From Modestobacter sp. VKM Ac-2985 (GTDB lineage: Bacteria; Actinomycetota; Actinomycetes; Mycobacteriales; Geodermatophilaceae): a DNA stretch of 64,000 nucleotides. Of this stretch, positions 10,019-17,292 are shown piece by piece. The notes beneath the pieces were generated by a model that was not told the origin of the DNA, did no database searches, and worked only from the letters and a program-made list of their open reading frames with translations. Numbering within the stretch: the stretch's first letter is position 1; every line of letters begins with the position of its first letter. The translations under genes were made by a program, and so were the position numbers. The stretch covers positions 868,001 through 932,000 of the forward strand of contig NZ_JAPVBI010000001.1 in the NCBI RefSeq assembly GCF_026967925.1. Reading direction: 5' to 3'.

Positions 10019-10106
10019 CCAGGCCGCTGCGGCCCACGTCGACCCGGAGCCGGCCGGACGGTCGCTGTGGTCCGACGCGCTGATCGGCGGCCACCCCGGG
10101 TCGCCG
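10019..10106 (+). pseudogene. Decayed fragment of a HipA-like kinase gene
   Basis: About 85 nt here align with the interior of the intact HipA-like gene at roughly 6562-6647 on the same strand. Identical blocks include GTCGACCCGGAGC, GCTGTGG and CGACGCGCTGATCGGC, with about 14-18 mismatches in all. Read in the kinase frame it gives AHVDPEPAGRSLWSDALIGG against AQVDPELAGRVLWFDALIGN, the region just before the catalytic loop. There is no start, no catalytic residues and no continuation, so it is a relic. Its position directly upstream of phoX copy 2 mirrors the hipA-phoX order at copy 1. Confidence 0.75.
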
Positions 10107-10155
10107 GCGGGAGTGCCTCGGCGCGACACGCCCGGTCGTCCCCAGGGACCCCACC

Positions 10156-10211
10156 GGTCACCCTCGTTTCTGCTGCCGTTCACCGGCTGGGTGGGCAGCC
10201 CTTCCTAGCGT
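10156..10211 (+). promoter_or_regulatory. PHO-box-like repeats and -10 box of second phoX
   Basis: Three units start at 11-nt intervals: GGTCACC at 10156, a weak TTTCTGC at 10167, and a perfect GTTCACC at 10178. This is the layout of PhoP PHO boxes in actinomycetes (GTTCACC every 11 nt). The -10 box TAGCGT is at 10206-10211, 38 nt before the ATG, and the last unit covers the -35 area. It suggests phosphate-starvation control; the middle unit is poor. Confidence 0.55.
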
Positions 10212-10249
10212 CCGGGTCGGACCGTCCACCCGACCAGAGGACTCCTCCC

Positions 10250-12481
10250 ATGACGGACATCGTCCCCGCCCGCCGTCGCCTGCTGCTCCCGCTGCTGAGC
10301 TCCGTCCGGCACGGCAGCCGCAGCCACGCGACGTGTCACTACAAGTGCGGCAACGCCTGCGACACCCCCGTGCCGAACACCACGGGCAACCCCACCATCG
10401 GTGCGGTCGTCGAGGGCGCGTTCAGCCGACGGACCATGCTGAAGGCCGCGGGCGCCGGAGCCCTGGTCGTGGCGGCCGGTCCGCTGCAGGCCACCCCGGC
10501 GCGGGCCGATGACACGGACCTGTTGAACTGGCGGCCGGCGCCCGACGCACCCCTCACCTTCGAGCCGGTCGAGCAGAACCTCCTCGACGAGCTGGTCACC
10601 GCCGCCGGTTACACCTACGGCGTGGTGATGCGCTGGGGCGACCCGGTGCTGCCGGACGCCCCGGCCTTCGACGTCGACGCCCAGACGCCGGAGGCCCAGG
10701 CCATGCAGTTCGGCTACAACTGTGACTACATCGGGCTGCTGCCGCTGGACCGGAAGGGTCGGCGGGCGCTGATGGTCGTCAACCACGAGTACACGAACGA
10801 GCAGCTGATGTTCGCCGGCGTGGCCGACGAGGACGCGCCCACCACCGAGGTGCAGAAGCGCATCGCGATGATGGCGCACGGCATCTCGGTGGTCGAGCTG
10901 GCCCGGGACGGGAGCTCGGGCAACTGGCTGCCCGACCGGCGGGGGAAGCGAAACCGCCGGGTCACCGCGATGACCACCCTCGAGCTGACCGGGCCGGTGG
11001 CCGGCTCCGAGTACGTGCAGACCAGTGCCGACCCGGCGGGCCGCCACGTGCTCGGCACGCTGAACAACTGTGCCGGCGGCGTGACCCCGTGGGGCACGAC
11101 CCTGCACGGTGAGGAGAACTTCAACCAGTACTTCGGGACGTCGACGGTCATCACGGAGGACCCACGGGAGCCCCGGTTGTCCCGCTACGGCATCTCCACC
11201 GAGGAGCTCCCCGGCCGCCGGTGGGACGAGATCGACCCTCGCTTCGACCTCACCCGGGAGCCCAACGAGCCGAACCGCTTCGGCTACGTCGTGGAGCTCG
11301 ACCCGTACGACCCCACGTCCACCCCGAAGAAGCGCACCGCCCTCGGTCGGTTCAAGCACGAGGGGGCCAACGTCCAGATCGCCGAGGACGGCCGGGTGGT
11401 CGCGTACTCCGGTGACGACGAGCGGTTCGACTACATCTACAAGTTCGTCTCCAAGGCGCGCTACCGGCCCGGTATCGACCGTGCGTCGCGGGCGCACAAC
11501 ATGACCCTGCTGGAGGAGGGCGACCTCTACGTCGCGCGCTTCACCGGCGACTCGCCGCCGGAGCAGATCGACGGCCTGGCGAGCCTGCCGGCCGACGGGG
11601 AGTTCGACGGCACCGGCCAGTGGATCCCGCTGGTGAAGGACGGGCAGTCGATGATCCCGGGGAAGTCGGTGCCCTGGGTGCTGACCTTCACCCGGCTGGC
11701 CGCCGACCGGCTGGGCAAGCAGCTGGACGCCAACGGCGACTTCCCCGACCCGGCCGCCCCGGTGGTCCTCGACCCGTCCCAGCTGCCCACCCGGATGGAC
11801 CGGCCCGAGGACATCCAGGTGAACCCGGTCAACGGCCGGGTCTACGCGGCCCTGACGAACAACTCGCAGCGTGAGGTCGCCGACGAGCCGAACCCGGTGT
11901 CCCGGTCCTTCGCCTTCGACATCGAGGACGGCACCTACGAGGAGCGGGCCGGCAACCGCAACGGGCACGTCCTGGAGTGGCTGGAGACCGACGGGATCGC
12001 CGGGGACGACTTCTACTGGCGGGTGTTCATCGTGGCCGGTGACCCGGAGACGCCCGGGACGTACTTCGCCGGCTACGACAAGAGCCAGGTCAGCGCCCTG
12101 TCCTGCCCGGACAACCTGGAGTTCGACCTGTCCGGGAACCTGTGGATCTCCACCGACGGGAACGTGCTCTCCACCCGGAACCGGGAGGTCGGCACCTACG
12201 CCGGGACCAACGACGGGCTCTTCGCCGTTCCGACGGCCGGACCGGAGCGCGGTCACCTCAAGGCGTTCCTGACGGTGCCGCTCGGTGCGGAGTGCAGCGG
12301 GCCGCTGATCACCCCGGACTCCCGCTCGGTGTTCGTCGCGGTACAGCACCCCGGGGAGACCGCGGGGGCGACGCGTGAGACGCCGTCGAGCACCTGGCCG
12401 GACCAGCTGGCCGAGCGGCCCTACCCGCGCCCCAGCGTGGCGGTCGTCTTCCGGCCAGACGGTGGTCGCATCGGCAGCTGA
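10250..12481 (+). CDS. phoX: PhoX-family alkaline phosphatase, copy 2
   Basis: A 743-residue PhoX, collinear with copy 1 over its whole length and mostly identical. Differences cluster in the signal-peptide tail (RADDTDLLNWRPAPDA) and a few surface loops. It keeps the TCHYKCGNACD segment, the twin-arginine motif SRRTMLKAAGAGALVVAAG and all conserved mature segments, so both copies should be active exported phosphatases. ATG at 10250 is used; the longer in-frame extension back to 9956 runs through the terminator and the hipA relic. It is transcribed alone from a promoter with PHO-box-like repeats and ended by the hairpin at 12495. Confidence 0.93.
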   Translation: MTDIVPARRRLLLPLLSSVRHGSRSHATCHYKCGNACDTPVPNTTGNPTIGAVVEGAFSRRTMLKAAGAGALVVAAGPLQATPARADDTDLLNWRPAPDAPLTFEPVEQNLLDELVTAAGYTYGVVMRWGDPVLPDAPAFDVDAQTPEAQAMQFGYNCDYIGLLPLDRKGRRALMVVNHEYTNEQLMFAGVADEDAPTTEVQKRIAMMAHGISVVELARDGSSGNWLPDRRGKRNRRVTAMTTLELTGPVAGSEYVQTSADPAGRHVLGTLNNCAGGVTPWGTTLHGEENFNQYFGTSTVITEDPREPRLSRYGISTEELPGRRWDEIDPRFDLTREPNEPNRFGYVVELDPYDPTSTPKKRTALGRFKHEGANVQIAEDGRVVAYSGDDERFDYIYKFVSKARYRPGIDRASRAHNMTLLEEGDLYVARFTGDSPPEQIDGLASLPADGEFDGTGQWIPLVKDGQSMIPGKSVPWVLTFTRLAADRLGKQLDANGDFPDPAAPVVLDPSQLPTRMDRPEDIQVNPVNGRVYAALTNNSQREVADEPNPVSRSFAFDIEDGTYEERAGNRNGHVLEWLETDGIAGDDFYWRVFIVAGDPETPGTYFAGYDKSQVSALSCPDNLEFDLSGNLWISTDGNVLSTRNREVGTYAGTNDGLFAVPTAGPERGHLKAFLTVPLGAECSGPLITPDSRSVFVAVQHPGETAGATRETPSSTWPDQLAERPYPRPSVAVVFRPDGGRIGS

Positions 12482-12494
12482 ACCGAGGTGCACC

Positions 12495-12525
12495 GGGCCC
12501 CGGTCGCGCTGCGCGGCCGGGGTCC
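12495..12525. terminator. Bidirectional hairpin between phoX copy 2 and the carbinolamine dehydratase gene
   Basis: Thirteen-bp arms (12495-12507 and 12513-12525) with two G-U pairs and a 5-nt loop lie between convergent genes. Confidence 0.55.
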
Positions 12526-12529
12526 GCTC

Positions 12530-12844
12530 TCAGCCGGGGACGAGCACGTCCACCCGGCGGGCGAGCTCGAGGTCCAGCTCGGTGAGCCCGCCGGCGGAGT
12601 GGGTGACCACGGCGACCCGCACCGCCGTCCAGCGCAGGTCCATGTCCGGGTGGTGGTCCAGCTGCTCGGCGACGTCGGCGATCGCGCTGATCGCCTCGAC
12701 GGCTGCGCGGAAGGTGGGCAGCTGAAGCGTGCGTTCGATGCCGTCCGGACCGCCGGACCACAGCGGCAGGCCGCTCAGCGCGGCGTCGACATCGGCGGGG
12801 GAGAGGCGCGGCGGGCGGGGCATCTCCCCATCGTGCTCGCTCAC
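12530..12844 (-). CDS. 4a-hydroxytetrahydrobiopterin (pterin-4a-carbinolamine) dehydratase
   Basis: A 104-residue protein of the PCD/DCoH family. The signature is intact: QLDHHPDMDLRWTAVRVAVVTHSAGGLTELDLELARRVD carries the histidine pair and the later histidine used for dehydration of pterin-4a-carbinolamine. Length matches the family. It normally recycles pterin cofactor for aromatic amino-acid hydroxylases, but none is in the window, and in actinobacteria it may have a moonlighting or molybdopterin-related role. Its start is 1 nt from the stop of the APS reductase gene, so it is probably the last gene of the sulfate-assimilation operon by position only. Confidence 0.9.
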   Translation of the reverse strand: MSEHDGEMPRPPRLSPADVDAALSGLPLWSGGPDGIERTLQLPTFRAAVEAISAIADVAEQLDHHPDMDLRWTAVRVAVVTHSAGGLTELDLELARRVDVLVPG

Positions 12845-12845
12845 C

Positions 12846-13559
12846 TCAGGTGTGCAGGCCGCACTCGACCTTGTTCTTGCCGGCCCAGCGGCCGGCGCGC
12901 GGGTCCTCGCCCGGGGCGACCGGGCGGGTGCAGGGCGCGCAGCCGATGGAGGCGTAGCCGATCTCCGACAGCGGGTTGACCGGCACCTGGTGCTCGGCGA
13001 TGTAGGCGTCCACGTCGTCCTGCGTCCAGGCGGCCAGCGGGTTGACCTTCACCATGCCGCGCTTGGCGTCCCAGTCGACGACCCGGGTGCCCGTCCGGGT
13101 GGCCGACTCGTCGCGGCGGACGCCGGAGCCCCAGGCGGTGAAGCCGGCCAGCGCCTTCGCGAGCGGCTGGACCTTGCGCATCGAGCAACACAGGTCGGGG
13201 TCGCGCTCGTACAGCGCCGGCCCGTGCTCGAGGTCCTGCTCGGCGACGGTGAGCGGCGGCTGGACGTTGTGCAGGGTGATCGGCAGGACGCTGGTGATCC
13301 AGTCACGGGTGCCGATCGTCTCGGCGAAGTGGTAGCCGGTGTCCAGGAAGACCACGTTCACCCCGGGGACGGCGCGGCTGGCCAGGTGCGCCAGCAGCCC
13401 GTCGGCCATCGAGGAGGTGACGGCGAAGGAGTCGCCGAAGGTGTCCCCGGCCCAGCCGAGCACGGCCAGCGCCTGCTCGACCGGGTCGGTGATGCCCTCG
13501 AAGCGCGCATCGGCCTCGGCCGCGAGCTCCAGCGTCGGCGTGGTGATGGCGATCGTCAT
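12846..13559 (-). CDS. cysH: Assimilatory adenylyl-sulfate (APS) reductase
   Basis: A 237-residue CysH. The cysteine pair CCSMRK (124-125) and the second pair GCAPC (207 and 210) are the four ligands of the 4Fe-4S cluster that mark APS-type rather than PAPS-type enzymes; the catalytic cysteine is in the C-terminal KVECGLH (C233). The nucleotide-binding loop SSMADGLLAHL and FLDTGYHFAET are present. It reduces APS to sulfite with thioredoxin. The ATG at 13559 overlaps the stop of the zinc-ribbon gene (ATGA), so translation is coupled. The frame extends further upstream, but that part runs antisense through the operon and is not coding. Confidence 0.95.
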   Translation of the reverse strand: MTIAITTPTLELAAEADARFEGITDPVEQALAVLGWAGDTFGDSFAVTSSMADGLLAHLASRAVPGVNVVFLDTGYHFAETIGTRDWITSVLPITLHNVQPPLTVAEQDLEHGPALYERDPDLCCSMRKVQPLAKALAGFTAWGSGVRRDESATRTGTRVVDWDAKRGMVKVNPLAAWTQDDVDAYIAEHQVPVNPLSEIGYASIGCAPCTRPVAPGEDPRAGRWAGKNKVECGLHT

Positions 13560-13726
13560 GGGTTCCGCACCCCTGTTCCGGTCAGCCGCACGGTGAAGGT
13601 CCGCAGGCAGGCACCGCAGTGCCAGCCGGTCGAGTCGTCGCCGTGCGGGGTGAGGTCCTCTTCGCCGCAGTACGGACAGTGGAACGGTGGCAGCTGCCGC
13701 GTCCTTCCGGACGTGCTGTCTGTCAC
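13556..13726 (-). CDS. Zinc-ribbon miniprotein of the sulfate-assimilation operon
   Basis: A 56-residue protein with two cysteine pairs, FHCPYCGEED and WHCGACLRTF, forming a likely zinc ribbon. GTG at 13726 overlaps the sulfite reductase stop by 4 nt, and its own TGA overlaps the cysH start by 4 nt, so it is tightly coupled on both sides. Small proteins of this type are often found between sulfite reductase and cysH in actinobacteria. The role is unproven; metal or cluster handling, or regulation, would fit. Easily missed because of its size. Confidence 0.8.
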   Translation of the reverse strand: MTDSTSGRTRQLPPFHCPYCGEEDLTPHGDDSTGWHCGACLRTFTVRLTGTGVRNP

Positions 13727-15402
13727 ACCAGCCACTCGTCCTCCGCCCGGGCGACGTAGGCGGCGAACCGCTCGCCGGGCTCGCGACGGTCCAGGTAGCC
13801 GCGGAGCACCCGCTCGCAGTAGTCCGCGGTCTCCTCCTTGGTGATCTTGTGACCCCGGAACTTGCGGCCGAACGAGGCATCGACGCCGAGGTGCCCGCCC
13901 AGGTGGACCTGGAAGCCCTCGACGCTCTCGCCCTCGGCGTTGCGGACGATCATGCCCTTGAAGCCGATGTCGGCGGTCTGGAACCGGGCGCAGCTGTTCG
14001 GGCAGCCGTTGACGTTGATCCCGATCGGCTCGTCGAACTCCGGCAGCCGGCGCTCGAGCTCGGCGTACAGCTCCTGGGCGTGCGCCTTGGTCTCGACGAT
14101 GGCGAGCTTGCAGAACTCCAGGCCGGTGCAGGCCATGGTGCCGCGGCGGAAGGCGCTGGGGCGCACCTGCAGGTCGTGCTCGGCGAGGGCGTCCACCAGC
14201 TCCTCGACGTGGGCGTCCGGGACGTCCAGGATGACCAGCTTCTGCTGGGTCGTCGTCCGGATCCGGCCGCCCTGGGTGCCGTAGTGCTCGGCGAGGTCGG
14301 CGATGCGGGTGAGCAGCGTGCCGCTGATCCGGCCGGTGCGAAGCGCGAAGCCCAGCGCGTTGGCGCCGTCCTTCTGCCTGCTGACCCCGACGTGGTCGCG
14401 TGACTCGTGCTTCGGCGGTGCGGCGGCCGGGCCGTCGGGCAGCTTCGCGTGCAGGTACTCGTCCTCGAGCACCTGGCGGAACTTCTCCGGGCCCCAGTCG
14501 GCCATCAGGAACTTGATCCGGGCGTGGTTGCGCGACCGGCGGTAGCCGTAGTCGCGGAAGACCGCGGTGCACGCCGCCCAGACGTCGGACACCTGGTCGG
14601 GCCGGACGAACACCCCGATCCGCTTGGCGAACATCGGGTTGGTCGACAGGCCGCCACCGACCCACAGGTCGTAGCCCACCTCGCCGGCGGAGTTCACCAC
14701 ACCGTTGAGGGAGACGTCGTCGATCTCGGGCTCGGTGCAGCGGTCGACGCAGCCGGACATCGACGTCTTCCACTTGCGCGGGAGGTTGCTGAACTGCGGG
14801 TCGCCCAGGTACTTCTCGACCGTCGCGGCCAGCACGTCGGAGGCGTCGACGACCTCGTCCTCGAGGACGCCGGCCAGCGGGCAGTTGAGCATCACGCGGG
14901 GGACGTCGCCGCAGGCCTCGGTGGTGGACAGCCCGATCGACTCCAACCGCCGCCAGATCTCCGGCACGTCCTCGATCCGGATCCAGTGCAGCTGGACGTT
15001 CTGCCGGTCGGTGACGTCGGCGACGTCCCGGCCGAACTCGGTGCTGATGCCGCCGATGACCCGGAGCTGCTCGGTGCTCAGCTGCCCGCCGTCGATGCGG
15101 ATCCGCATCATGAAGTACGAGTCCTCGAGCTCCTCGGGCTCCAGCACGGCGGTCTTGCCGCCGGGGATGCCCTGCGCCCGCTGGGTGTACAGGCCCATCC
15201 AGCGCATCCGCCCGCGCAGGTCTCCGGGGTCGATGCCGTCGAAGCCGGTGTGCGCGTAGATGTCCAGGATCCGCTGGCGGACGTCCAGCCCGTCGGAGTC
15301 CTTCTTCATCCGCTCGTTCGGGTTCAGCGGCTCGCGGTAGCCCAGCGCCCACTGCCCCTGTCCACGGACGGGGCGGTTGCTGCTGCGGGTGGGGGTCGAC
15401 AC
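13723..15402 (-). CDS. Ferredoxin-dependent assimilatory sulfite reductase
   Basis: A 559-residue siroheme and 4Fe-4S enzyme of the NirA/Sir type. The cluster-ligand cysteines sit in MACTGLEFCKLA and NVNGCPNSCARF, and the siroheme-binding Arg-rich segments (RQNVQLHW, RTTTQQKL) are in place; an internal duplication is evident. It reduces sulfite to sulfide with six electrons, next step after CysH. GTG at 15402 has AGAGGAG 10 nt upstream, better than the in-frame start at 15429. The short leader ORF ends 1 nt before this start. Operon order is sulfite reductase, zinc ribbon, cysH, dehydratase. Confidence 0.95.
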   Translation of the reverse strand: MSTPTRSSNRPVRGQGQWALGYREPLNPNERMKKDSDGLDVRQRILDIYAHTGFDGIDPGDLRGRMRWMGLYTQRAQGIPGGKTAVLEPEELEDSYFMMRIRIDGGQLSTEQLRVIGGISTEFGRDVADVTDRQNVQLHWIRIEDVPEIWRRLESIGLSTTEACGDVPRVMLNCPLAGVLEDEVVDASDVLAATVEKYLGDPQFSNLPRKWKTSMSGCVDRCTEPEIDDVSLNGVVNSAGEVGYDLWVGGGLSTNPMFAKRIGVFVRPDQVSDVWAACTAVFRDYGYRRSRNHARIKFLMADWGPEKFRQVLEDEYLHAKLPDGPAAAPPKHESRDHVGVSRQKDGANALGFALRTGRISGTLLTRIADLAEHYGTQGGRIRTTTQQKLVILDVPDAHVEELVDALAEHDLQVRPSAFRRGTMACTGLEFCKLAIVETKAHAQELYAELERRLPEFDEPIGINVNGCPNSCARFQTADIGFKGMIVRNAEGESVEGFQVHLGGHLGVDASFGRKFRGHKITKEETADYCERVLRGYLDRREPGERFAAYVARAEDEWLV

Positions 15403-15403
15403 G

Positions 15404-15514
15404 TCAGTCGTTCTCCTCTGCGCCGGCACGGGAGCGTGCGCGACGCGGCCGGGTGTGGGTGCAGCAGGGAGGCTGCGGGGGAGCGGTGGCCGTGGTCAGC
15501 GCGCGGCGCGACAC
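15404..15514 (-). CDS. Candidate Cys-Cys leader peptide (uORF) of the sulfate-assimilation operon
   Basis: A 36-codon frame starts with GTG at 15514 and ends with TGA at 15404, one base before the sulfite reductase start. It reads ...APPQPPCCTHTRPRR...GAEEND, with two adjacent TGC codons at 15461-15466 preceded by a Pro-rich stretch. The Shine-Dalgarno of the sulfite reductase (AGAGGAG) lies inside its last codons. Polycysteine leader ORFs that attenuate sulfate-assimilation operons are known in mycobacteria; the same logic would apply here. An in-frame GTG at 15598 could give a longer version. In GC-rich DNA such a frame can occur by chance, so this is a hypothesis. Confidence 0.4.
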   Translation of the reverse strand: MSRRALTTATAPPQPPCCTHTRPRRARSRAGAEEND

Positions 15515-15634
15515 GCGGCGCTGGAGACCCGCGCCAGATCGACGTGCAGGCGCTCCACGAGGAGGGCGCCGCAGTCCGTCACGGTTCGATCGTGCCACAC
15601 GCGGCCGACTCGTGGACCGGAACGGCGGCAGCGG

Positions 15635-16117
15635 TCACTCCGCGGCCGGGACGCCGAAGGAGCGCCAAGCGCTCTCCAGCTCGATCATCTCGGCGACCGA
15701 CGGCGGCATCGTGCCGCCGACGACGTCGGCGAGCGTCACGTTCTCCAGCACCCGTCGGTAGGCCTCCCGGGCCGCCACCCAGACCGAGGCGAGCGGCTCG
15801 GCCGCGCCCGGGTATTCGACGTCCTCGGGGCGCTGCCCGTGCACCTCGGCGAGGAACCCCTGCTCGACCCGCATGACCCGGGCGATGGAGATCTCCGACG
15901 GTGGCATCGCCAGGCGGTAGCCGCCCTCCCGGCCGCGCTGGCTGGTCACCAGCCGGGCGTGCTGCAGGTCGCCGAGGATGGCCTGCAGGAAGCGGGCCGG
16001 GATCCCCTGCGCCTGGGCGATCCGCTCGGAGGTGAGCGAGTCGGGCGCCACGGCGGCCAGTTCCACAGCGGCGCGGACGGCGTAGTCGACCCGGGCAGAG
16101 ATGCGCACGAGGGACAT
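15635..16117 (-). CDS. Rrf2-family transcriptional regulator (CymR-like)
   Basis: A 160-residue Rrf2 protein. An N-terminal winged helix (MSLVRISARVDYAVRAAVELA, then IPARFLQAILGDLQHARLVTSQRGREGGYRLA) is followed by a dimerisation helix. It contains no cysteine at all, so it cannot carry the Fe-S cluster of IscR or NsrR and resembles apo-type CymR, which controls sulfur metabolism in Firmicutes. It lies 232 nt upstream of the sulfite reductase in the same direction, making it a candidate regulator of that operon. Its start is only 26 bp from the divergent Nudix-fusion gene. Confidence 0.88.
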   Translation of the reverse strand: MSLVRISARVDYAVRAAVELAAVAPDSLTSERIAQAQGIPARFLQAILGDLQHARLVTSQRGREGGYRLAMPPSEISIARVMRVEQGFLAEVHGQRPEDVEYPGAAEPLASVWVAAREAYRRVLENVTLADVVGGTMPPSVAEMIELESAWRSFGVPAAE

Positions 16118-16143
16118 CCTGCCGTGTCTGGGACGCTGCCCCC

Positions 16144-16908
16144 GTGTTCCAGCTGCGGTTCACCACCTTGGTGGAGGCACCCCTGACCGTTGCCTTCGAC
16201 GTGGCCCGGTCCCTGGGCCGGCCGTGGCCGGCCCCGCTGCAGGAGGTCGTCGCCGAGCGGCCCTGGCGCGACGTCCAGGTGGCGGCCCCGGGCAGCGGCT
16301 GGCGGACCCTGGTCCACACCCGTTCCTTCACCGCCACCGCAGCCGGCACGCTGGTGACCGATCAGGTCGACGCGGAGGCGGCGCTGCCGGGCTGGTTGGG
16401 CGTCCTGGCCGACCGGGCGGTGCTGCGGCGTCGCGTCCTCCGGTCGATGCAGGCCCACCTGGACGCGTACGCGGCCGCGGCCGCGCAGCGGGCGCAGGAG
16501 GTGACCCAGGTGGTCGGGGCAGCGTTGGTCGACGACCGGCAGCGGGTGCTGGTGGCCCAGCGGGGTTCGGGACCGCTGGCCGGGCTGTGGGAGTTCCCCG
16601 GCGGGAAGGTCGAACGGGGAGAGCCCGAGCTGTCGGCGCTGGTCCGGGAGTGCCGGGAGGAGCTCGGCGTCGGGATCGCGCCTCGCTCGTTCCTCGGGGA
16701 GGTGCCACTGGACGGCGTGGTCGCCGGTGGCGTGCCCGGCACCTCGACCCTGCGCGTCTGGTGGGGCCGGATCGCCGCGGGTGAGCTGGTCGCCCACGAG
16801 CACAGCGAGCTGCGCTGGCTGGGACCCGATGAGCTGGAGGAGCTCGCCTGGATCCCCGCCGACCGCCCGCTCCTCCCCGCCGTGCGCGCGCTCCTCGCCG
16901 GCCTCTGA
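16144..16908 (+). CDS. SRPBCC-Nudix hydrolase fusion
   Basis: A 254-residue two-domain protein. Residues 1-115 look like an SRPBCC/START-type ligand-binding domain (FQLRFTTLVEAPLTVAFDVARSLG, then PGSGWRTLVHTRSF). Residues 121-254 are a MutT-like Nudix hydrolase with an intact Nudix box (153-176; G-x5-E-x7-REC-x-EE-x-G-V). The Nudix part resembles 8-oxo-dGTP pyrophosphatases with the PLAGLWEFPGGK lead-in. The frame is continuous with a short Ala-rich linker, so the fusion is real rather than a frameshift artefact. GTG at 16144 is used; there is little room for a leader. Function of the first domain is unknown. Confidence 0.85.
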   Translation: MFQLRFTTLVEAPLTVAFDVARSLGRPWPAPLQEVVAERPWRDVQVAAPGSGWRTLVHTRSFTATAAGTLVTDQVDAEAALPGWLGVLADRAVLRRRVLRSMQAHLDAYAAAAAQRAQEVTQVVGAALVDDRQRVLVAQRGSGPLAGLWEFPGGKVERGEPELSALVRECREELGVGIAPRSFLGEVPLDGVVAGGVPGTSTLRVWWGRIAAGELVAHEHSELRWLGPDELEELAWIPADRPLLPAVRALLAGL

Positions 16909-17292
16909 CCTCCGGGCCGGGGATCGGCGGCCAGGCGATGCCCGTCGACCGGCACCGGTGGCGGGCACGCTGTGTGAGCAGGGCAGAGCAGTGCCATGAT
17001 CACGTTGTCCGGAGCCCGCCGCCCACGGCCGGAAAGTCTTCGGCCAAGGGCGGTGTATTGCCGGGGTGTTTCCGGCCTGCGCACGGTGGTCCTTTGCACA
17101 GGTCACAAAATGATGACGGCCGTGGACGGCCTCTTCCGGCTCTGCCTAGGGTCTGGCCGTTGCGCTCGTCGGAAAGCGATCCGACAGCTGGATGACAGCG
17201 CGTGTTCATGCAAGAGCCCAGTCCGCCCGGCGATCCCGGTCGGTCAGACCTGATCGTCCCCCCGCACTCGCGGGTCGAGGAGGCAAGCGAAC
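16909..17292. other. 384-bp intergenic region before the oligopeptide importer
   Basis: No gene is supported here. It contains a stretch of lower GC, an inverted repeat GTCA-N8-TGAC (17102-17117), and a possible promoter with -35 TGGACG (17123-17128), an 18-nt spacer and -10 TAGGGT (17147-17152), about 140 nt before the binding-protein start. A purine-rich AGGAGG precedes the GTG/ATG start region near 17276-17283. Operator identity is not determinable. Confidence 0.4.

Noticed and set aside
9956-10249. N-terminal extension of phoX copy 2 back to 9956
   Set aside because: It would include the terminator of copy 1, the hipA relic and the promoter; copy 1 starts at the equivalent MTDI position.
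7675-12493. Two minus-strand frames of 828 and 762 codons
   Set aside because: They are antisense mirrors of the two phoX genes; their similarity to each other only reflects the phoX duplication.
17123-17292. A riboswitch before the oligopeptide importer
   Set aside because: No conserved riboswitch core was recognised, only a possible promoter and a purine-rich ribosome binding site.
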